Source: Vigna angularis
Taxonomy: Eukaryota > Streptophyta > Magnoliopsida > Fabales > Fabaceae
NCBI RefSeq assembly: GCF_016808095.1
Contig: NC_068971.1
Coordinates: 11,730,501-11,794,500, forward strand
Reading direction: 5' to 3'
Length of the DNA: 64,000 nt
Part shown: piece by piece, positions 11,708-22,048 of the stretch
Layout of the letters: the number at the start of each line of letters is the position of its first letter
Numbering within the stretch: the first letter of the stretch is position 1
The notes under the pieces: generated by a model
What the model saw: only the letters and a program-made list of their open reading frames with translations
The model's database searches: none
Told to the model about the DNA's origin: nothing
Translations under genes and position numbers: made by a program

Positions 11708-12090
11708 CACTACAGAAATATGTATTTTTTTCAGGGGTTATTTTTAGCATTACCGGGGGTTTTAACCCCCGGAAAATACGTTACCTACGGTTGCAAAAAC
11801 CACTGGGAAAAACAGCGTCACAAAGTTACTAGCGGTTTTCGACAAAACCGCCCCTATTTTCAGGGGTTTCTGGAAAACCGCCGGAACTAACCAGGGTTTT
11901 GCTGAACCGCCCCTATTTCCAGGGGTTTTGCTGAACTGCCCCTATTTCCAAGGGTTTTCTGGAAAATCGCCGGAACTAACCGGGGTTTCTACCACACCGC
12001 CAGAAGTAACTGCATTAAAAAAATGCCCATATTTTCAGAGGTTTTATCCAAAACCGCCAGAAATGCATCTAGATCATTTTTTTTATAGTG
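11708..12090. mobile_element. CACTA-type MITE (383 bp)
   Basis: The left end is CACTACAGAAATATG and the right end is ATTTTTTTTATAGTG, so the termini are CACTA...TAGTG. Inside are repeated GC-rich subterminal words: an ACCGGGGG/CCCCCGG palindrome near 11750-11778 and several copies of AACCGCC, CAGGGGTTT and CCGGAACTAACC. The flanking trinucleotides (GAT and TTG) do not match as a 3-bp duplication, so one boundary may be altered. Confidence 0.65.
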
Positions 12091-12189
12091 TTGAAAATGG
12101 ATTATGATAAATCTGGTTTTAATATCAATATATACAATCAAATAATATAATCTAAAATTGAATATTATTATATAAAGTAAATCAACATA

Positions 12190-12335
12190 TATTATTAAAG
12201 ACAAAGATGTTCAAGACTATAAAAATTAAAAACAATGATGTTCAATACTAAAATTTAAAGACAAAGATGTTCAATACTATAAAAATTAAAATCAACGATG
12301 TTCAATACTTAAAATTAAAGACAAAGATGTCTAAG
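12190..12335. repeat. Short tandem repeat around AAAGACAAAGATGTTCAA
   Basis: Segments of about 33-60 bp built on (A)AAGACAAAGATGTTCAA and ATGATGTTCAATACT recur four to five times with alternating spacers. Confidence 0.7.
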
Positions 12336-13166
12336 GTTGCTCTTTTTCATTACATCCATCATTTGGCACACTTCCTTGATCAAATACCTACAAGATAACA
12401 TAATAGTTAGTTGGCTATATATTTAAAAAAAGATCATACAAATAAATTTAGCAATTATTACCGATGATGGCTGAAATGTAGCAAGCTGGGAGCCAATTTC
12501 ATTATCAGTAGATATACAATTTATCAATGCACAAACAATTTCATTTTAGCATCCATATTATCCAGTAAATGCATTTACATGTGCATCAAATCATAATTGT
12601 TATTACGCAATATGCAACTAAGTCAGCTAGGATATGGTATAGGGTATAGAACGACAGTCATGACATGGACAAGCTTCACTTACAAAATTAAACATACAAG
12701 TTCTGGACAATTTACTTCTTTTAACAATGATTATTTCAAAAACTAGATTACTGCACAAAAAATTGATACTAAACACAAGCTTTCAATCTTGTTCAGTTGA
12801 AGTGCTCACAAAATCTTTTCACATTTCTAGCCACCATAGTCAATAGTTTATGCATTATAAATACCAAAGAATAACTCAATTCTTCCAAACAATTAAAACA
12901 GTCTTAACCAGAGCTATCTTTTAATACTAGCCACGATATTCATCTTAATTCACGTCACTCAATCATGATTCTAATTGTTGGCACACACTAGTTTAATATA
13001 CAATTACTATCTAAACCAGTTTTACTTCTAGACAATTTAGTCCACTAAAACCTTCCTTTCAATTACAATTCATAACAATCAAATTATTATCTTCCATTCA
13101 CTACCATATTTATCCTTTCACATATTAACATGCTTCTACAACAAATTTCCAGAGTATTAACCTACC
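12336..13166. other. AT-rich spacer, nothing recognised
   Basis: No gene, repeat boundary or element end could be supported in this stretch before the Copia element. Confidence 0.6.
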
Positions 13167-14110
13167 TGTTGGTTGGTACCAGACAGAGTGTAACGCAGCG
13201 GAATAAAGCTAAGAGTAGCAGAAAGCGTGTTCGGTCACCTTTTTAAAATAAATTGGTCCGTTTTTAGAAAATCAATTTTCTTTCAGAAAATTTATCGAAC
13301 AGTTGATATGCGTAAAAAATAAAGAGTGTAGGGAATAGAAAATCACACGAGTAATTTTTATACTGGTTCGATTCAACAGAATCTACGTCCAGTCGTTAAT
13401 CACTATAAAAAGTGATTAACAATTCCACTAAAAAGATGTTTCATAGATTACAACAAATAGTTAATAAAGCAGATAAATAAACCTTCCTTCGACGAACGAA
13501 CCGGAAGAAGAACACTCTGCCAACTCAAAGAGAACCGCTCCGACTATCGACAAACGAAACGCGAGCTTCTCCTATTCACGAGACCAGGCAGAGCACCTTG
13601 CTAACTCGAAGAGAGCTTGCTCCGACAATCGACACACGACACGCGAGTCTCTCCTGTTCACGAGACCAAGCAAGGGAACTTGAACTATAGCTTCTGAGAA
13701 CTTCCTCTGACAAACAGTATTCTGCAAGAGCTTCTGTTCAACAACGTTACATTGATCTTCACATAAACCCAATATATAGCTAGCTGTTCTAAATATCTAA
13801 AGTTAAGTCTCAACTGCCACGAATAATCGATTATTGTAAGTGATAATCGATTATTCAAGTCCGTTACAGGTTTTCAAAAATGTGATAATCGATTATTCCT
13901 GGATGACTTGTGATAATCAATTATTGTCATTCCATAATCGATTATGGCAGTTAAAAATGCAAGTTTTACAAAGTTTACAAGACTTTCCTACTATATTTAA
14001 TTTCTACAAATTGCTTTTAAATAATTCTAATATCTTCTTCAACTAAAACTTCTTGCAGCATCATCAAAACAATTTCCTTCAAGATTTACCAATACTCCTT
14101 ATTGGTAACA
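13167..14110 (-). repeat. 3' LTR of SIRE-like element (944 bp)
   Basis: On the + strand it runs TGTTGGTTGG ... ATTGGTAACA. The 5 bp outside are CTACC; the partner duplication was lost with the truncated right LTR. It contains four exact copies of the palindrome ATAATCGATTAT plus one variant (13826-13950). Confidence 0.9.
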
Positions 14111-14130
14111 ATCTCCCCCTTTTTGATGAT
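14111..14130 (-). promoter_or_regulatory. Polypurine tract
   Basis: The minus strand reads AAAAAGGGGGAGA immediately before the 3' LTR, the expected plus-strand priming site for reverse transcription. Confidence 0.85.
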
Positions 14131-14614
14131 GATCAAAAAATTCAATTTTAAAAGCAATTTTGGCTAACCTACAAAACATACAAGCTGACATACAACAACA
14201 GAGTTAGCAATACCTGTATTAATGTATACTTGTCCCCTTATATTTTTCTTCTCCCTTTTTTTGATCATAAGCAAAAAGATTGGATGTAAAAGACTCCCCC
14301 TAAATACGATCTCCCCCTCAATTAAACAAAGTATGCATATAATCAAGAGATCGTTTTATTTATGAAAATAAGGATTACATTATAAGAAGAAACATAAAAG
14401 ACAGAATTATAACATAGATGAAATAGCAAGCAAACAACAAAACATGCTAACATAGAACCTATATCTAAAACTCAGGACTAGGAGATCTTTCTAGAGGTTG
14501 AAGGTTGAGATGATTCTCGATGTTAGATAGGCGAACATCAAGATCAAGAAATTGATCAACCATGTACTCATCAATAGATTGTTGCCACTCATAAATCTCC
14601 TCAAAATGTGTTCT

Positions 14615-15643
14615 TTATGCTAGACTCATATCCTCTAATTGCTTAGATAATCTAGCAAAATGTTCTTCCATGGAGAGTGAGGAGGATGAGGGCATGGTAG
14701 ATGGACCAGCATCAAAAGGAGCAGCAGCACTAACTGGTTCTGCCATATGAGTATCGATGTCATCATCTTCATCTTCATCAGGATGGTCATCATCTTTGTG
14801 AATGAGAACTCGTCCTCTAGTAATGAATCCCATCTGACAAAAGGTAGTATCTCCAATTTCCGAGCCAACAACTTGAATGGCTTGGACAAGTTCTCCTTCA
14901 ACATTTACACCTTTGTACTCCAAAATCCTAGAGATAAGAAGAGCATAGGGAAATTGATAAGAATAGGATTTCTTAGCTTTTACCATTGTGTCAGCAATGA
15001 GAGCAGGCCAATCGATGTGTATGTGATTTAGGATCCCATATAGAAGAAGTAGATCCTACTCAGAGCATTGAGCATGATTGGTTGCTCTAGGACATAGTAT
15101 CCAGACAATCAAGTAGTGAATCATCCTTTCTTCAACCTTGAAACCTCCAACAAGCAATTGCCTTCGATTATTCTACTGTTCAGGGTGACACAAGAAGGAT
15201 TGGAAAGTCATCAACCTATTGAAATCTTGAAGTCCTAGATGAACTTTTACAGCATCATCCCAGATGGTAAGTTGAGCAACGTTGGTCCACACATCATCAT
15301 CTAAAATTATGCGGACATCCTTTACTTTAGTGGATATAATCCCATCTCGATATCTCAAGTTGAAGTAGAAAACTCTTATGAGATCAGGATAAATGCAACC
15401 TTTTTGCTCCACCAGATTCGTGAGTCCTTGAACAACAAAAAGATCTGGAAATTGAAATCCATAGAAACGGAAAAAATCAAGGCGAATAAACTTTACCGCC
15501 ATGATTCTTCTTTCTTGCCAGGAATTAACATAGTTTGCATGTTTTCCTTGATCTAAAATCCACTCATCAATGGTTGCAGGACGTGGTTGAGAGGAAGAGG
15601 ATGCTCCAGCAGCTCTGCATCGATGTCTTCTTGAATCCGCCAT
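14615..15643 (-). pseudogene. Extra ORF downstream of pol ('putative plant transposon protein' type), two premature stops
   Basis: A single reading frame of 343 codons runs from the ATG at 15643 to a stop before 14615, broken by in-frame TAG codons near 15170 and 15064. The N-terminus is basic and Ser-rich (MADSRRHRCRAAGASSSS). The middle resembles the plant 'putative transposon protein' family as I remember it (IDEWILDQGKH, then DLIRVFYFNLRYRDG, EERMIHYLIVWILCPRATNH, FPYALLISRILEYKGV). The C-terminus is acidic (a DEDEDDD run) and ends in a possible short amphipathic helix. It occupies the env-like position of SIRE elements, but I see no clear signal peptide or membrane anchor. Its function is unknown. 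Confidence 0.65.
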
Positions 15644-15737
15644 GGAGAAAGTTTGAGGCAGAGATTTTGAGAAAGTGAATAAAAATGGAGAGCGTTTGAG
15701 CTCAAGATTTGATTTCAGTAGTTTCTGGGTGCAAAGA

Positions 15738-15961
15738 AGTGTCTAATAATCGATTATAGGAGGCTATTTATAAGAAGAATGGAAAAAACTAGCCATTTAT
15801 GACTGTTTATAGCCGTTATGGGATGCTCCAACGGCTTTATTTTTGAAACTGTTAGCGTGATAATCGATTATGGCTGATGATAATCGATTATCCGTTCAAA
15901 AGTTCCCAGATTTGAGTTTTAAGTTTGAATAATCGATTATTGCCTTGTGATAATCGATTAT
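15738..15961 (-). promoter_or_regulatory. Cluster of five ATAATCGATTAT palindromes upstream of the extra ORF
   Basis: Five exact copies of the 12-bp palindrome lie in the 365-bp spacer between the pol stop (16009) and the extra ORF start (15643). The same palindrome is clustered in the LTRs of this family. A regulatory role, for example an internal promoter, is an inference. Confidence 0.5.
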
Positions 15962-16008
15962 GAAGTGTAAATTTTACGAAAATGTGAAATTTTTTATAAG
16001 CGTTGATC

Positions 16009-18741
16009 CTAAGACATGTCTAATAATCCTAACTCTCTTCTAAGCTCAAGAAATCTATCCTTAGGTAGCACCTTGGTGAAAATATCAGCTAATTGATGTA
16101 AGGTATCAACATATTCAATTTGACAATCCCCCTTTTGAATATGGTCTCTCAAGAAATGATGTCTAATCTCAATGTGCTTAGTCCTTGAGTGCATTATGGG
16201 ATTCTTAGTTAAATTTATAGCACTAGTATTATCACATTTTAAAGGAATATTATCAAGGAAGATATCAAAGTCTTTCAGTTGCTGTTTCATCCACAAAATT
16301 TGGGCACAATAATTTCCAGCAGCAATATATTCAGCTTCAGTGGTAGACAAGGCTACACATGCTTGTTTCTTTGAATTCCAGGATACCAAAGAACAGCCCA
16401 GAAAATGACAAGTACCACTAGTACTTTTCCTATCAATTTTACAACCACCACAGTCTGCATCAGAATAACCTATTAAACTAAGTGAAGCATTAGATGGATA
16501 CCAAAGTCCAAAAGAAGTGGTTCCCTTAAGGTATTTTAAGATTCTCTTGACAACAGTCAAATGAGATTCTTTAGGATTTGCTTGGTACCTAGCACACACA
16601 CATACACTTTGCATAATATCTGGTCTATGTCGGAACAATCGGTACCGATATAGAGTCGCGCAGCGGAATAAAATAATAAAGCGGAAAATGTAAACTGTAA
16701 AGAGTATAGGGATCAAGAAAATCAACACAGAATTTTTATCCTGGTTCGAATCAAAAGATTCTACGTCCAGTCGTTAATCACTATAAATAGTGATTAACCT
16801 TTTTCACTAAAAATATAGTTGTACAGATTACAAGATAAATGAAATGAGCAAAGAATAGAAAACACTTTCCTTCGACAAACGAACCGGAAGAGCTTCCTTC
16901 GACGCATGAACCGGAAGCAACAGCTCTGTCAACTTGAAGAGAACTGCTCCGACCTTTGACACACAAGACAAGAGCACTTTATCACTTTGAGAACTTCCTC
17001 AGACAAACTGTATTCTCAAAATGGCATAGATCCTTTTCACTCACAGAGAGCTTCCCTTAGGCACAAAGCTCTAATACTCTCAGTTGAAAAGTTCTTTCTT
17101 AGAGTTGTGAAGACCTCTATTTATAAGCCTAGTTTCGTGTAGGGTCAAAAACTGAAAAGACATCTACCAACTGCCACTGATAATCGATTATCAAAAGTGA
17201 TAATCGATTATTTGTGTCCGTTATGGGGTTTTCAAAAAAGTGATAATCGATTATCTTGAGCAATAATCGATTATTCCATAGACTTGGACAGAATTAAATG
17301 AAACAATGATAATCGATTATTCTGTGTAATAATCGATTATTTGCGCAAGCAACTCTCTTCTAAACTGGCTCGTGATAATCGATTATTCCTCTTGATAATC
17401 GATTATTTGTGCAATGACTCACTAAATACGAAAACTTCTAAGAGTTTTTACATCATTACATTTTATCCTATACATTTGTTTCTACAAAATGCGTTTAACA
17501 AAGATGCATTTAGAGTCTTCAATTCTTCAACTTTTATCATCATCAAAATTTCACAGCAGCTTCCAGAGACCAATGCTCCTCATTGGTAACAGTCTACTAG
17601 CAGTTAAGTACAGTAAAGATCCTATCATGCCTCTAAACATAGTTTCTTTTACTCCTTTTCCAGATTCATCCTTATCTAAATAGCATGAAGTACCCATAGG
17701 TGTACTAGCTTCTTTGCACGTATCCATACCAAATTTCTTAAGAATTTCTCTACAATATTTTGTTTGGGAAATAAGAGTACCTCCATTCATTTGTTTTATC
17801 TGTAGTCCTAAAAAAAAATTCAGCTCACCCGTCATAGACATCTCAAACTCACCTTGCATTATTTTTGCAAATTCTTCACATAAGGAGTCATTAGTTGACC
17901 CAAAGATAATATCATCTACATAAACTTGTACAATCAAGATGTGTTTTCCTACTTTCTTTATAAATAAGGTTGAATCAACCTTACCTCTAGAAAAATCATT
18001 ATCAAGTAAGAAGGTACTAAGTCTTTCATACCAAGACCTAGGTGCCTGTTTAAGACCATACAAGGCCTTTTTAAACTTATAAACATGATTAGGAAATTTG
18101 AAATCCTCAAAACCAGGAGGTTGACTAACATATACCTCTTCTTTTATGAAACCATTTAAAAACTGATTTTTCACATCCATTTGATACAATTTAAATTTCA
18201 TCAAAGATGCATATGCAAGCAACAATCTAATTGCTTCTAACCTGGCCACTAGTGCATATGTTTCATCATAGTCTATACCTTCCTCTTGACAGTAGCCCTT
18301 TGCAACTAGCCTTGCTTTGTTCTTTGTGATGTTTCCATCCTCATCAAGCTTGTTCCTGAATACCCATTTGGTTCCTATGACTTGATAATTATCTTGCTTT
18401 GGAATAAGTTCCCAGACTTCATTCCTTTCAAATTGGTTTAGCTCTTCTTGCATAGCAACGCACCACTTATCATCTTGAAGAGCTTCCTTTATATTCTTGG
18501 GTTCTATCTGAGACACAAAAGCTACAGTTAGACAAAAATTATTAAGATTATGTCTAGTAGTTACTCCTTTTGAAATGTCTCCAATGATGTTGTCCAAGGA
18601 GAGTCCTCTTGGTTGTTGATAGCTTTTAGAATCAACAGCTTGAGGTGTTTGTTGAAGTTCTGGAGGATAGTTCTCATTTAGATACATCTCTTCAAGAGCT
18701 TCCCTCAAATAATCCTCATCACCTTGAGACCTTTGTCGCAT
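16009..18741 (-). pseudogene. Copia pol: RT and RNase H, interrupted by a solo LTR
   Basis: The RT part (18741 down to 17597) opens with a linker ([12 protein letters not shown]), then [70 protein letters not shown] and the catalytic [10 protein letters not shown]. The RNase H part (16622 down to 16009) has DADCGGCKIDRKSTSG, TTEAEYIAAGNYC and HSRTKHIEIRHHFLRDHI. The frame is continuous across the solo LTR and one target copy, so pol was open at that point when the LTR inserted. Integrase is absent upstream. The alternative ATG at 18741 is a by-product of the deletion junction. Confidence 0.85.
16628..17591. mobile_element. Solo LTR (964 bp) inside pol, TSD GTCTA
   Basis: TGTCGGAACA ... ATTGGTAACA, flanked by exact GTCTA repeats at 16623-16627 and 17592-17596. 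It is related to but distinct from the host element's LTR: shared stretches include CTACGTCCAGTCGTTAATC and the CGACAAACGAACCGGAAG region. It carries eight exact ATAATCGATTAT palindromes (17184-17405). Host pol reads on in frame if the insert and one duplication are ignored. Confidence 0.93.
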
Positions 18742-18743
18742 AA

Positions 18744-18959
18744 TTAACTTATGCTTAAGAGGTTATGCTTGAGGCCTTCAGCATATAGCACATCTCTTAT
18801 AGTCAATGTATTTCCTCCTCCAATGTCTCCGGTACCCATAATTCTACCTTTGTTGTTATCCCCATAAGTAACAAATCCTTGCTTTTTCTTCTCAAAAGAG
18901 ATTAATCTTTTCTTGTCACCGGTCATGTGTCTTGAACATCCACTGTCAAGATACCACAA
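18744..18959 (-). pseudogene. Copia protease region
   Basis: The minus frame begins MWYLDSGCSRHMTGDKKRL, the Copia aspartic protease with DSG, and continues GFVTYGDNNKGRIMGTGDIG to [17 protein letters not shown] Gln codon is then replaced by a stop. About seven residues later, near 18715-18720, similarity jumps to the segment preceding RT, marking a deletion of GAG-pre-integrase and integrase. Confidence 0.8.
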
Positions 18960-19060
18960 TGACTTCTTTGACTTAGTAGATTCCTACAAAACAAATTAGT
19001 AAGAGTTTTAGGTCCCTAATCTAATTATGGGTCCTTGGGGTTAGTTCATGCGAGTATAAA

Positions 19061-20695
19061 TCATTTCACAACTTTAACCCATGCATATTTACCATTTGGA
19101 ACACCAAAATGTTTAATGTTGCACTTGTTTGATGTGTGTCCATGCTTCATACAGTAAAAACAACAAGCATTACTTACTTTGTTTTTAACAAAAGTCCCTT
19201 TTTCAACCCAAACTCTACGAGTTCTTCTTACTTTGGACTTATTTATTTGATGCATATTTCTATTTTCATCATTGCTTCTATTAAGGTTTATCTTAGCATG
19301 GGAATTAGTCTTGGTTTCCTTTGCAAGTAAGTTTTCAAGTATGTCAATATCAAACATATGATTCTTACAAGACAAGCATTCAACAGGTTCAATAGTAGCA
19401 TTTGCATCAGATAATTTTGTTTCTAAAGAACTAACTTTATTTCTTAAGACAACTTCATCATCAAGCAACTTTTCATAATTCAATTTTAATTCATTGTGCT
19501 CTTTCTTAAGTTTTTTATGTGCAACATCAAGTTTTTCAGATTCAATCAACAATTCACAGAAGGCCTTTTGCAAGTCTAATTCACTAGATTCAAAGCTGGA
19601 ATCACTTACTTGGCTTCCAGTATCTTCTAAGTCAGCCATTAGACAAATATTGGCTTCTTCATCTGAATCACTTGAGCTTGTTGAGCTAGATGCATGGTCT
19701 TCCCAAGCTATGTAAGCTTTCTTCTTCTTTGGGAATTTCCTTTCTTTCTTTTCTTCACTTTTCTTGTTCTTTGGACATTCAGTTTTCATGTGCCCTCTTT
19801 CTTCAAATCCATAGCATTTAACACTTGAAGGAGATTCTTGACTTTCTCTCCTTTCTTTACGAAATTTTTCCTTTCCTTTTGCCTTCATAAACTTGGCAAA
19901 TTTCTTTATCATGAGGCTCGTGTTCTCCTCATCATCAGAATCATCATCTTCAATCCTTTTAGAGTTCTTTCCTTTGGAGATCTCGGACTTGAAGGCTAGT
20001 GTCTTTCTTTTGCCTTGATCTTCTTCAGCCATCAATCTTCTCAACTCAAGCTCATGCTCACGGAGTTTCCCAAATAAAATTGGCATTGACATTTGAGTGA
20101 GATTTTGAGACTCAGAGATGGCAGTCACCTTTGGTTACCACGACCTGTCCAATGATTTCAAAATTTTTACATTCAATTCATCAGTATCAAAAGTCTTACC
20201 CAACTCTGTCAAGTGGTTCACTATGTGAGTGAAACGCTTTTGGACACCAAAAATTGTTTCTCTAGGTTGCATTCTGAACATCTCATACTCCTGAATGAGA
20301 GTGTTCTTCCTTGCACGTTTCACGTCCTCTGTTCCTTCATGTGTGACTCTGAGAACTTCCCACATTTCCTATGCTGTCTTACACACAGAAATTCTATAAA
20401 ATTCATCAAGCACAATAGTAGATGAAATAATATTACGAGCTTTAATATCAAACTAAGCTCGTCTATTTTCTTCATTAGTCCACTCAAAAAATGGTTTTTC
20501 TACTTCTACACCTTCAACTCTGTTTATAGGAATGTAAGGACCATTTTGTACAGCCTCCCTGATGCCTCTGTCAACAGACCCCATAAAAATTTCCATTCTG
20601 ACTTTCCAGAACGCATAGTTATCACTAGTAAAAAGTGGTGGTCTGTTAATAGAAGCACCCTCGACATATACAAGGTGTTGGTTGTGACCGGCCAT
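19061..20695 (-). pseudogene. Copia gag, with two in-frame stops
   Basis: One frame of 545 codons from the ATG at 20695. It starts with NRPPLFTSDNYAFWKVRMEIF, typical of Copia gag, then MFRMQPRETIFGVQKRFTHIVNHL. A zinc-knuckle-like segment follows with the first Cys replaced by Phe in context CYGFEERGHMKTECP. Acidic/Lys-rich stretches and a coiled-coil-like region (ELDLQKAFCELLIESEKLD) come next, and a second knuckle CFYCMKHGHTSNKC lies near the end. Stops break it near 20450 and 20132. A frame change separates it from protease. Confidence 0.8.
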
Positions 20696-20726
20696 TTTCG
20701 TAAATTTTGAAAAACTATCAAAGCAA

Positions 20727-20738
20727 GCTCTGATACCA
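20727..20738 (-). promoter_or_regulatory. Primer binding site (initiator tRNA-Met type)
   Basis: The minus strand reads TGGTATCAGAGC, two bases inside the 5' LTR. This is the standard primer site of plant Copia elements. Confidence 0.95.
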
Positions 20739-20740
20739 AT

Positions 20741-21570
20741 TGTTGGTTGGTACCAGACAGAGTGTAACGCAGCGGAATAAAGCTAAGAGTAGCAGAAAGC
20801 GTGTTCGGTCACCTTTTTAAAATAAATTGGTCCGTTTTTAAAAAATCAATTTTCTTTCAGAAAATTTATCGAACAGTTGATATGCGTAAAAAAGAAAGAG
20901 TGTAGGGAATAGAAAATCACACGAGTAATTTTTATACTGGTTCGATTCAACAGAATCTACGTCCAATCGTTAATCACTATAAAAAGTGATTAACAATTCC
21001 ACTAAAAAGATGTTTCACAGATTACAATAAATAGTTAATAAAGAAGATAAATAAACCTTCCTTCGACGAACGAATCGGAAGAAGAACACTCTGCCAACTC
21101 AAAGAGAACCGCTCTGACTATCGACAAACGAAACGCGAGCTTCTCCTATTCACGAGACTAGGCAGAGCACTTTGCTAACTCGAAGAGAGCTTGCTCCGAC
21201 AATCGACACACGACACGCGAGCCTCTCCTGTTCACGAGACCAAGCAAGGGAACTTGAACTATAGCTTCTGAGAACTTCCTCTGACAAACAGTATTCTACA
21301 AGAGCTTCTGTTCAACAACGTTACATTGATCTACACATAAACCCAATATATAGCTAGTTGTTCTAAATATCTAAGGTTAAGTCTCAACTGCCACGAATAA
21401 TCGATTATTGTAAGTGATAATCGATTATTCAAGTCCGTTACAGGTTTTCAAAAATGTGATAATCGATTATATGAGGTGATAATCGATTATTCCTGGATGA
21501 CTTGTGATAATCGATTATTGCCATTCCATAATCGATTATTGCCATTCCATAATCGATTATTGCCATTCCA
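20741..21570 (-). repeat. 5' LTR of SIRE-like element, truncated
   Basis: It matches 13167-13990 closely, then gains extra 21-bp steps of CCATTCCATAATCGATTATTG and stops at about 21570 without the GGTAACA end. It carries seven exact ATAATCGATTAT palindromes. The truncation removed the outer boundary and its target duplication. Confidence 0.85.
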
Positions 21571-21803
21571 TTCTTCTTGGAATTGGGAAGAAGAAAAAAT
21601 TGTTAAAAGCAAAATTTTATTTCCAGTGCAACAATCTAAAGAAGGAACTCAAGAAGAGGCAGAAAATTCAGGTATGCTTTCTCCACCTCCACAACAACAA
21701 GATTCTTCACCCGAATCTAGTCCAAGAAGAGTATAAGATCTTTGGTAGACATATATGAAACTTGAAATATGGTTATGGTTGAGCCTAACTGTTATGAAGA
21801 AGC
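21571..21803 (+). pseudogene. Fragment of a + strand Copia polyprotein (between integrase and RT)
   Basis: The frame starting SSWNWEEEKIV and continuing into a Gln/Pro/Ser-rich linker (PPPQQQDSSPESSPRR) is the segment that precedes RT in Tork-like Copia elements. Shifted frames continue into an acidic motif. The fragment is cut at 21804 by the next retrotransposon and resumes at 26351-26395, where a one-base loss shifts the frame and similarity then ends. Confidence 0.65.
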
Positions 21804-21995
21804 TGTTGGGAACAAGGGGAATAAAGGAGAGAAGAGAGAAATAAACAACACTAAGAAGTATTTGTTTTGGTGCATTTGTAAACCTTACATAAGCTTTCTT
21901 ATATAGCAAAGTGAAGAACACCATCTCACAATACTAAGCAATGTGGGACTAAAACACACTACAAAAACTTAATCAAACTACACAAAAAACTAACA
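21804..21995 (-). repeat. 3' LTR (192 bp)
   Basis: TGTTGGGAAC ... AAAACTAACA on the + strand. It differs from its partner at 21819 (G versus C) and near 21893 (C versus A). Confidence 0.95.
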
Positions 21996-22012
21996 ATTCT
22001 CCCACTTGGAGT
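21996..22012 (-). promoter_or_regulatory. Polypurine tract
   Basis: The minus strand reads CCAAGTGGGAGAAT next to the 3' LTR, a short purine-rich tract of the Tnt1/Tork type. Confidence 0.75.
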
Positions 22013-22048
22013 TTGATTAACACATAGTGTAATTGCCTTCATCATCAG

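Larger units (their letters stand above)
13167..21570 (-). mobile_element. SIRE-like Copia retrotransposon, defective
   Basis: Order on the minus strand: truncated 5' LTR, tRNA-Met-type primer site, gag with zinc knuckle, protease, RT, RNase H, a spacer, an extra ORF, purine tract, 3' LTR. Integrase is missing: the protease region joins directly to sequence just before RT. A solo LTR interrupts pol at 16628-17591. The two LTRs show about 15 differences over the 655 bp I compared (about 2.3 percent), implying a fairly recent insertion. The right LTR lacks its last 150 or so bases and runs into another Copia fragment at 21571. The extra ORF after pol and the zinc-knuckle/protease style suggest the SIRE/Maximus lineage. 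Confidence 0.85.

Noticed and set aside
13826..13960. Regularly recurring palindromes, CRISPR-like at first sight
   Set aside because: Spacing is irregular, spacers are not unique cassettes, and this is plant LTR DNA.
16738..16760. GGTTCGAATC in the solo LTR, like a tRNA B-box
   Set aside because: It is part of a conserved LTR segment; no A-box or cloverleaf is present.
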